This document shows, piece after piece, positions 58,160 to 64,000 of a DNA stretch of 64,000 nucleotides. The notes beneath the pieces were generated by a model. The model saw only the letters and a program-made list of their open reading frames with translations, made no database searches and had not been told where the DNA came from. The position numbers were made by a program, and so were the translations under genes. Within the stretch, counting starts at the first letter, position 1, and every line of letters starts with the position of its first letter. This DNA comes from Nocardia colli (GTDB lineage: Bacteria > Actinomycetota > Actinomycetes > Mycobacteriales > Mycobacteriaceae). The DNA lies in NCBI RefSeq assembly GCF_008704205.1, contig NZ_VXLC01000035.1, positions 1 through 64,000 on the forward strand, given 5' to 3'.

Positions 58160-59665
58160 TCAGCGCAAGGCGAGCGCGAGGAAGAAGTCGACGCGGTCTT
58201 CGAGGCGCGAGAGGTCGCGTCCGGTCAGTTCCTCGATGCGCTGGATGCGATACCGCAGAGTGTTGACGTGGACGTGCAGCAGATCCGCACACTTGGTCCA
58301 CGACCCGGAGACCTCGAGGAACGTTTCCAAGGTATGCACGAGGTCGGCCCGATTGTCCTGGTCGTAGGTGGTGAGCGGGTCGAGCAGGCGGAGCCGGAAC
58401 ATGCGGCGCACCTCGTCGGGGACCGAGGCGAGCAGCAGCATGTGGGTAGCGAGTTCGTCATGGCCGACGACGCTGGCGGGTTGTAGTCGGCCCGCCGCCA
58501 TGCGACGCGCGTAACGGGCTTCCTCCACGGCACCGCGCAGGCCCTCGCCATCGACGACACCGCTGACGCCGACGGATAGTCGGCTGCCGCGTAGCCCGGG
58601 CTCCAAAGCGGTTACCGCGCGGTTGATTTCGTCGATCACCGGAGTATCCGGTCCGGCCGGGATCAGCGCGATCGCCTCGCCGTCCACCACGCCCGCGGCC
58701 GGCCTTCTGCCGTACAGGATTTCGCGCAGCAGCACGCGTAACTCGCCGGGCCGCAACGTGTCATCGGCGGCGGCCGCCACCGCGATGTAGGTCTCCGCGG
58801 GCCCGAGCCCGGTGAGTTCCAACCGCGAGATGATCTCGGTCGGCTTGGCATCGGACACGATCAACTCGATGAGTTCCTGAGCGAGCCGCCCCTCGGCGCT
58901 CTGCCGGTCGTCCTGGCGAGCCCGTTCCAGCGAGACAACGGCCGCGAGCTCGCCGGCCAGCGCGCGACGCTCCTCGGGCCATTCGGTGTAGTCACCTTCG
59001 AAGACCAGGAACCAGTCCGCGGCCCGCGAGGTCCGGTGCTCATCGACCGCGAACAGGGAAAACCGGCTGCCACCGTGCAGAAATGCCAGCGGCAGCCGCC
59101 GAGCGCTGAGAAACGCGGTGGTCACCTCGACCGGCGGCGGCGTGCCCGGCCCGGCCACGGCCCGTCCGGTCGAGGACACCACCCAACATCGCATGCCCAG
59201 ATCGCGTTCGATCAGTTCCAGCACCGAACCGAGCCCCGCGCCGGAAACCAGCTGCCGGTGCCGATCCAGGATCGCGGTCAGATCCGCCGCCCGCCCGGTC
59301 GACAGATTGCGGGTGATCTGCTCGGTGACCGCGGCGAACGCGACCGTCTCCGGCACCCGGAACAGCGGAATCCGATGCTTACGGCAGGCCTCGACCACGT
59401 CCGGTGGCGCACCGCCGTATCTGGCGTCACCCGCGGCCATCCCCGCCACTCCGGCCTGGGCCAGCGCGCGCACGAACACCTCGCTGTCGGCGGGATCATG
59501 CCGCCACTGCAAGCCGGTGAGCACGAGCTCCCCGCCGGACAGGTAGCGACCAGGATCGAGCATGTCCGTGGTCACCACCCAGCGCACGAACCGGTCCAGC
59601 TCTTCCTCGCCGGTGACGAGTTCCAGTCCCAGGTCCGCCATGGTCAGCAGTGATCGAAGGCGCAC
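58160..59665 (-). CDS. pucR: PucR-family regulator
   Basis: 501 residues from a GTG at 59665. The N-terminal PucR domain reads VRLRSLLTMADLGLELVTGE, and the C-terminal HTH_30 ends with LLHVHVNTLRYRIQRIEELT, the usual PucR layout, with a GGDEF-like middle (RLSVGVSGVVDGEGLRGAVE). PucR proteins control purine degradation. It is divergent from uraD by 162 bases and should regulate the operon. The start is uncertain: the ATG at 59641 and an upstream frame from 59743 are also open. Confidence 0.87.
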   Translation of the reverse strand: MRLRSLLTMADLGLELVTGEEELDRFVRWVVTTDMLDPGRYLSGGELVLTGLQWRHDPADSEVFVRALAQAGVAGMAAGDARYGGAPPDVVEACRKHRIPLFRVPETVAFAAVTEQITRNLSTGRAADLTAILDRHRQLVSGAGLGSVLELIERDLGMRCWVVSSTGRAVAGPGTPPPVEVTTAFLSARRLPLAFLHGGSRFSLFAVDEHRTSRAADWFLVFEGDYTEWPEERRALAGELAAVVSLERARQDDRQSAEGRLAQELIELIVSDAKPTEIISRLELTGLGPAETYIAVAAAADDTLRPGELRVLLREILYGRRPAAGVVDGEAIALIPAGPDTPVIDEINRAVTALEPGLRGSRLSVGVSGVVDGEGLRGAVEEARYARRMAAGRLQPASVVGHDELATHMLLLASVPDEVRRMFRLRLLDPLTTYDQDNRADLVHTLETFLEVSGSWTKCADLLHVHVNTLRYRIQRIEELTGRDLSRLEDRVDFFLALALR

Positions 59666-59827
59666 GCTGCGAAGGCTAACAGTCGCACCCCTGGTAAACG
59701 CCCTTGGACATTCGCACAAAGAGTTGGGTGTGAACTGGCGCACAGTTCAGATTTCTCGTTTCTAGCTGCGGTTCTCCTCGGCGGGTGTACTTGCGGAACA
59801 GATTGGCGAACCCCGACAGGAGGTCAG

Positions 59828-60340
59828 ATGGCAGGCGACATCGGATGGCTCAACTCGCTGCCACCGGACCGGGCCGAGCAGGAATTGCTGACCTGCTGCG
59901 CGTCCCGGCAGTGGGCGCAGAAGGTGGCGGCGTCCCGGCCCTATCCGGATGCCGGGAGTGCCACCGCCGCGGCGGTCGCCGGCGTGTGCGAGCTGAGTTG
60001 GCCCGATGTCGAGGAGGCGCTGTCCGCGCATCCGCGCATCGGCGACCGGGCCAAGGCGGAGTTGTCCGAGCGGGAGGCGGCGTGGTCGCGCGGCGAGCAG
60101 TCCGGCGCCGCGGGCGCCGACCTCGCCGTGCGCACGGAGCTCGCGGCGGGCAACCTGGCCTACGAGGAGCGCTTCGGCCACGTCTTCCTGATCCGCGCCA
60201 CCGGCCGCAGCGCCGAGGAGATGCTCACCGAGCTGCGCAAGCGCCTGGCCAACTCCGAGCTGGACGAGCGGATCAAGGTGCAGAGCGAACTCGCGGACAT
60301 CACCCGGCTGCGCGTGCGAAAACTGCTGGGGGACAAGTGA
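59828..60340 (+). CDS. uraD: OHCU decarboxylase
   Basis: 170 residues: LLTCCASRQWAQKVAASRPY, ALSAHPRIGDRAKAELSERE (the HPRIG motif) and ERFGHVFLIRATGRSAEEML. The enzyme converts OHCU, the product of hydroxyisourate hydrolysis, to S-allantoin. AGGAGGTCAG precedes the ATG. Its stop overlaps the uraH GTG. Confidence 0.92.
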   Translation: MAGDIGWLNSLPPDRAEQELLTCCASRQWAQKVAASRPYPDAGSATAAAVAGVCELSWPDVEEALSAHPRIGDRAKAELSEREAAWSRGEQSGAAGADLAVRTELAAGNLAYEERFGHVFLIRATGRSAEEMLTELRKRLANSELDERIKVQSELADITRLRVRKLLGDK

Positions 60341-60636
60341 GTCTGTCCACGCACGTGCTGAACGCGGTGACCGGGCGTCCGGCCGCCGGGCTACGGGTCC
60401 GGCTGTCCAGCGCCGACGGCACCGTGCTCGCCGAGCGCCACACCGACGACGACGGCCGGATCAAGGACCTGCCCGCGCCCGAAACCGGCACGCACCGGCT
60501 GACTTTCGACACCGGCGAGATCAGCCCCTTCTACCCCACGGTCGCCATCGACTTCACCGTCGCCGACCCGGCGGCGCACTACCACGTGCCGCTGCTGCTC
60601 AGTCCGTATTCCTACTCCACCTATCGAGGTAGCTGA
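60337..60636 (+). CDS. uraH: 5-Hydroxyisourate hydrolase (transthyretin-like)
   Basis: 99 residues: LSTHVLNAVTGRPAAGLRVR at the N-terminus, AERHTDDDGRIKDL in the middle, and the C-terminal signature YSTYRGS. It hydrolyses 5-hydroxyisourate to OHCU. The GTG start at 60337 overlaps the uraD stop (GTGA), and the next gene starts 3 bases after its stop. Confidence 0.93.
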   Translation: MSLSTHVLNAVTGRPAAGLRVRLSSADGTVLAERHTDDDGRIKDLPAPETGTHRLTFDTGEISPFYPTVAIDFTVADPAAHYHVPLLLSPYSYSTYRGS

Positions 60637-60639
60637 ACA

Positions 60640-61515
60640 ATGTCGATCAAGCTCGGACCGAACCGATATGGCAAAGCGGAGACCCATGTCGTCAGGGTGA
60701 CGAAAAACGGTGGCGTGCACGAGATCCGGGATCTCAACGTCGGGGTGGCGCTGTCCGGCGACATGGACGACGTGCACCTGACCGGCGACAACGGCGCGGT
60801 GCTGACCACCGACACGCAGAAGAACACGGTCTTCGCCTTCGCCAAGGAGCACGGCATCTCCTCGCCCGAGGCGTTCGGTGTGCTGCTGGCCCGGCATTTC
60901 GTCGATTCGCAGGCGACCATCCACCATGCGCGGGTCAGCGTCGAGGAGTACGCCTGGGAGCGCATCGTGCTCGGCGGCGGCAACGAGCAGCACTCGTTCG
61001 TCCGCTCCGGCCAGGAGGTGCGCACCGCGCGGGTGCACTACGACGGCGAAAAGGCTTGGGTCGTCGCGGGTTTGCAGGGTCTGGTGGTGCTCAACTCGAC
61101 CGGTTCGGAGTTCCACGGGTACCTGAAGGACAAGTACACGACGCTGAAGGAAGCCCACGACCGCGTGCTCGCCACCGAGGTCAACGCGGAGTGGCGGTTC
61201 ACCGGCGAGCCGGGCGACTGGGACAAGACCTACCGCGAGGCCAGGCAGGCGCTGCTGGAGGCGTTCGCCGAGACCTACAGCTACTCGTTGCAGCAGACGC
61301 TGTACGCGATGGGCGAGCGAGTGCTCAACGCCTGCCCCGAGATCGGTGAGGTCCGGCTGTCGCTGCCCAACAAGCACCACTTCACCGTCGACCTGTCCGC
61401 CTTCGGTCTGGACAACGACAACGAGGTGTTCTACGCCGCCGACCGCCCGTACGGCCTGATCGAAGGCACCGTGCTGCGCGAGGACGCGCCCGCGGCCGGC
61501 CCGGCGTGGGAGTGA
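60640..61515 (+). CDS. uox: Urate oxidase (uricase)
   Basis: 291 residues: LGPNRYGKAETHVVRVTKNG, NGAVLTTDTQKNTVFAFAKE (the Thr-Asp motif) and HARVSVEEYAWERI, with NKHHFTVDLSAFGLDNDNEV near the C-terminus. It oxidises urate to 5-hydroxyisourate without cofactor. It follows uraH by 3 bases. With uraD and uraH it completes urate to allantoin. Confidence 0.94.
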   Translation: MSIKLGPNRYGKAETHVVRVTKNGGVHEIRDLNVGVALSGDMDDVHLTGDNGAVLTTDTQKNTVFAFAKEHGISSPEAFGVLLARHFVDSQATIHHARVSVEEYAWERIVLGGGNEQHSFVRSGQEVRTARVHYDGEKAWVVAGLQGLVVLNSTGSEFHGYLKDKYTTLKEAHDRVLATEVNAEWRFTGEPGDWDKTYREARQALLEAFAETYSYSLQQTLYAMGERVLNACPEIGEVRLSLPNKHHFTVDLSAFGLDNDNEVFYAADRPYGLIEGTVLREDAPAAGPAWE

Positions 61516-61517
61516 CG

Positions 61518-62387
61518 ATGGATTTCCTGCGACCCACCAGCTGGGCGGACGCCCTGGACATCAAGTCCGGCCGCCCGGACGCCACCCCGATTCAGGGCGG
61601 CACCGACATGATGGTCGAGCTGAACTTCGACAAGGGCCGTCCGAGCGCCCTGCTCGACCTCAACCCGTGCCGGGAGTTGTTCGAGTACCAGGAGATCGAC
61701 GGCAAGATCCGCATCGGCTCCGGCGTGCCGTACGTGCGGATCATCAACCGGCTCGGCAATCAGCTGCCCGGTCTGGCGCAGGCCTCCCGCACGGTCGGCT
61801 CGCCGCAGATCCGCAACCGCGGCACGGTCGGCGGCAACCTCGGCGGCGCCTCGCCGGCCGGTGACGCGCATCCCGCGCTGCTCGCGGGCAACGCGGTGGT
61901 CGAGGTCGAATCCGCGGCCCGCGGCACCAGGATGATCCCGATCGACGACTTCTACATCTGGGTGCGCAAAAACGCCTTGGAGGCCGACGAACTGATCAGC
62001 GCCGTCTGGCTGCCGCCGGCCGAAGGGCCGCAATACTTTTCGAAGGTCGGCACGCGCAACGCCATGGTGATCGCGGTGTGCTCGTTCTCGATCGCGCTCT
62101 ACCCGAGCAACGGGACGGTACGGACCGGCATCGGCTCGTCCGGGCCGACCCCGTTGCGCGCCGAGCCCGCCGAGGAATTCCTGGCCACGCAGCTGCCGTG
62201 GCACGATCCCGCACCGCTCACCGACCGGGTGCTGCGCGAGTTCGGCACGCTCGTCTCCGCCGCCGCGAAGCCGATCGATGACGTCCGCGGCACCGCGGAC
62301 TACCGCAAACACGCCCTCTCGGTGCTGGCCCGCCGCACCCTGGGCTGGGCATGGACGGACTACCTGACAGAAAGGAAGGCAGCCTGA
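61518..62387 (+). CDS. FAD-binding subunit, xanthine dehydrogenase family
   Basis: 289 residues: TPIQGGTDMMVEL (FAD loop), VGSPQIRNRGTVGGNLGGAS and the CO-dehydrogenase-flavoprotein C-terminal domain. It passes electrons from the molybdenum subunit to acceptor through FAD. The ATG at 61518 follows GGGAG and lies 2 bases past the uricase stop; its stop overlaps the 2Fe-2S gene start. The Mo subunit is not in the window. Confidence 0.9.
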   Translation: MDFLRPTSWADALDIKSGRPDATPIQGGTDMMVELNFDKGRPSALLDLNPCRELFEYQEIDGKIRIGSGVPYVRIINRLGNQLPGLAQASRTVGSPQIRNRGTVGGNLGGASPAGDAHPALLAGNAVVEVESAARGTRMIPIDDFYIWVRKNALEADELISAVWLPPAEGPQYFSKVGTRNAMVIAVCSFSIALYPSNGTVRTGIGSSGPTPLRAEPAEEFLATQLPWHDPAPLTDRVLREFGTLVSAAAKPIDDVRGTADYRKHALSVLARRTLGWAWTDYLTERKAA

Positions 62388-62860
62388 TGCGCGTGACCTT
62401 CGACGTGAACGGCTCCACGGAGACCGTCGACGACGTGTGGGAGGGCGAGAGCCTGCTCTACATGCTGCGCGAGCGGATGGGCCTTCCGGGTTCCAAGAAC
62501 GCCTGCGAGCAGGGTGAATGTGGTTCCTGCACGGTCTATTTGAACGGCACGCCGGTGTGTTCCTGCCTGGTCGCGGCCGGGCAGGCCGAGGGCTGTTCGG
62601 TGCGGACGGTCGAGGGCCTGGCCAAGGGCGCGAAGCTGGATCCGATGCAGCAGGCGTTCGTCGAGGCCGGCGCGGTCCAGTGTGGTTTCTGCACACCGGG
62701 TCTGATCGTCCAGGCGCACGACCTGATCGAGCACAATCCCGAACCCTCCGACGCGGAGATCCGCGAGGCGCTGGCCGGAAACCTTTGCCGTTGCACCGGA
62801 TACGAGAAGATCCTCGACGCCGTGCGGCTCGCGGCAGCGCGAAAGGCGGGGGCGCGATGA
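62387..62860 (+). CDS. 2Fe-2S subunit, xanthine dehydrogenase family
   Basis: 157 residues. The plant-type cluster is CEQGECGSC plus CSC; the second cluster has QCGFCTPGLIVQAHDL and CRCTGYEKI. It relays electrons within the molybdenum hydroxylase. The ATG at 62387 overlaps the preceding TGA, and its own stop overlaps the next ATG. Confidence 0.94.
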   Translation: MRVTFDVNGSTETVDDVWEGESLLYMLRERMGLPGSKNACEQGECGSCTVYLNGTPVCSCLVAAGQAEGCSVRTVEGLAKGAKLDPMQQAFVEAGAVQCGFCTPGLIVQAHDLIEHNPEPSDAEIREALAGNLCRCTGYEKILDAVRLAAARKAGAR

Positions 62861-64000
62861 GCAAGGTCGTCATCGAAAACGCTTATATCGCACCGGTGGT
62901 CGGCCCGGAGATCGCCTCCGGGTATCTGGTGATCGCGAACGGCCGGATCGAATCGCTCGGCGCGGGACCGGCGCCCATCGTGCCGGACGCGCAGCGCATC
63001 GACGGCACCGGCTGCCTGGTCACCCCCGGTCTGGTCAACACCCACCATCACCTCTACCAGTGGGCGAGCCAGGGGCTGTTCCAGGATTCGACGCTGTTCG
63101 AATGGCTGACCGGGCTCTACCGGCTCTGGGCGGGCATGGACGCCGACGTCGTATACGGCGCGGCGTCAGCGGGATTGGGCTGGCTGGCGCTGACCGGCTG
63201 CACCACCAGCAGCGATCACCACTACGTATTCCCGAAGGGCCGCGGCGACCTGTTCGACGCCGAGGTCCGGGCCGCGCACGAGCTCGGCCTCCGGTTCCAC
63301 CCGTGCCGCGGCTCGATGGACCGCGGCCAGTCCGACGGCGGCCTGCCGCCGGACGAGGTGGTCGAGGACCGCGACGAGATCCTGCTGAACACCGCGGAAA
63401 CCATCGACAAGTACCACGATCCGTCGTTCGACTCGATGCTGCGGGTCGCGGTCGCGCCCTGCTCGCCGTTCTCGGTGAGCGAGGGGCTGATGACCGACGC
63501 GGCGCTGCTGGCGCGCACCAAGAACGTCCGGCTGCACACCCACCTCGCCGAGACGCTCGACGAGGAAGAGCACTGCCGCGAGCAGATGGGTTGCACGCCG
63601 GTCGAATACATGGAGAAGCTCGGCTGGCTGGGCGAGGACGTGTGGTTCGCGCACGCGGTGCACCTGCACGACGCCGATATCCGCCGCTTCGCCGAGACCG
63701 GCACCGGCTCGGCACACTGCCCCAGTTCCAACGCTCGCCTCGGTGCCGGCATCGCCCGGGTCTCCGAGTTGCTGCGGGCCGGTGCGCCGGTCGGCCTCGG
63801 CGTCGACGGCGCGGCGTCGAGCGAACTGACCTCGATGGCGGGGGAGATGCGCCAGGCCATGCTGTTCCAGCGGGCCGTGCACGGACCCACCGCGCTCACC
63901 GCCCGGCAGGCGCTGGAGATCGGAACCCTCGGCGGCGCCCGCAATCTCGGCCGTCAGCAGGAACTCGGCAGCCTGGAGGTGGGCAAGCTCGCCGACATCG
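62857..64000 (+). CDS. 8-Oxoguanine/guanine deaminase-like amidohydrolase (partial)
   Basis: The frame runs from the ATG at 62857 past the window edge (381 codons seen, C-terminus missing). Metal-binding motifs are NTHHHLYQWA, VRLHTHLAETLDEEEHCREQ, WFAHAVHLHDADI and GLGVDGAASSE, as in 8-oxoguanine deaminase and related cytosine/guanine deaminases. It probably feeds purines into the xanthine-urate route. It starts by an ATGA overlap with the 2Fe-2S gene. Confidence 0.87.
   Translation, partial: MSKVVIENAYIAPVVGPEIASGYLVIANGRIESLGAGPAPIVPDAQRIDGTGCLVTPGLVNTHHHLYQWASQGLFQDSTLFEWLTGLYRLWAGMDADVVYGAASAGLGWLALTGCTTSSDHHYVFPKGRGDLFDAEVRAAHELGLRFHPCRGSMDRGQSDGGLPPDEVVEDRDEILLNTAETIDKYHDPSFDSMLRVAVAPCSPFSVSEGLMTDAALLARTKNVRLHTHLAETLDEEEHCREQMGCTPVEYMEKLGWLGEDVWFAHAVHLHDADIRRFAETGTGSAHCPSSNARLGAGIARVSELLRAGAPVGLGVDGAASSELTSMAGEMRQAMLFQRAVHGPTALTARQALEIGTLGGARNLGRQQELGSLEVGKLADI

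Noticed and set aside
61431..62873. 480-codon minus-strand frame across the xanthine dehydrogenase-type genes
   Set aside because: Arg/Pro-rich shadow; plus-strand subunits have full cofactor motifs.

Overview
The window is high-GC actinobacterial DNA, most likely Nocardia or a close relative. Supporting signs are a second, rifampicin-pocket-altered rpoB gene, a family 2A encapsulin with cysteine desulfurase cargo, ANTAR regulators, a PapA-like acyltransferase, and GTG starts with overlapping stops. It splits cleanly at a tRNA-Pro gene near 33.8 kb.

Positions 1-33.75 kb are one end of an integrated, apparently conjugative element; its other end lies left of the window. Next to the tRNA sit a tyrosine recombinase and a small excisionase-like HTH protein. 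A MobF relaxase-helicase lies at 3.1-7.0 kb, and inverted repeats at 7.02-7.21 kb beside its start look like an oriT. From 7.6 to 19.1 kb almost every gene points left, toward that candidate oriT. The set is a membrane protein, SSB, a YraN-like protein, a primase-polymerase, a ParB-like protein, a DUF932 protein, a DprA-like protein coupled to a truncated ComM, and a DUF4192 protein. Long stem-loops separate several of these operons; three belong to one family whose stems covary. The arrangement matches a plasmid leading region, where the transferred single strand is the template and folded hairpins can act as early promoters. I read it as an actinobacterial version of that design (inference).

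Between 20.2 and 30.8 kb is a defence cargo. One unit is a 1737-residue Avs-like STAND NTPase with an N-terminal Cap4/DUF4297-like nuclease, coupled to an unknown 360-residue protein. The other is a three-gene operon of a DUF2510-coiled-coil-GIY-YIG protein, an EACC1 protein and a caspase-like peptidase with Sel1/TPR repeats. A CoiA-like nuclease gene at 31.1-31.6 kb is broken by two nonsense codons, and a recombinase-like gene at 1.0-1.8 kb carries a nonsense codon and a homopolymer frameshift.

From 33.9 kb on the sequence is ordinary chromosome. It holds two convergent ANTAR regulators, a methyltransferase, transporters, a LysR/DapA-like pair, rpoB2 (without rpoC), TetR/SDR and MarR/SDR divergent pairs, an orphan antiporter regulatory subunit, a PapA-like acyltransferase, two cell-envelope carbohydrate enzymes, and the encapsulin pair. 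It ends in a purine-degradation operon (PucR regulator, uraD, uraH, uricase, two xanthine dehydrogenase-type subunits, an 8-oxoguanine deaminase-like enzyme) that runs off the right edge.
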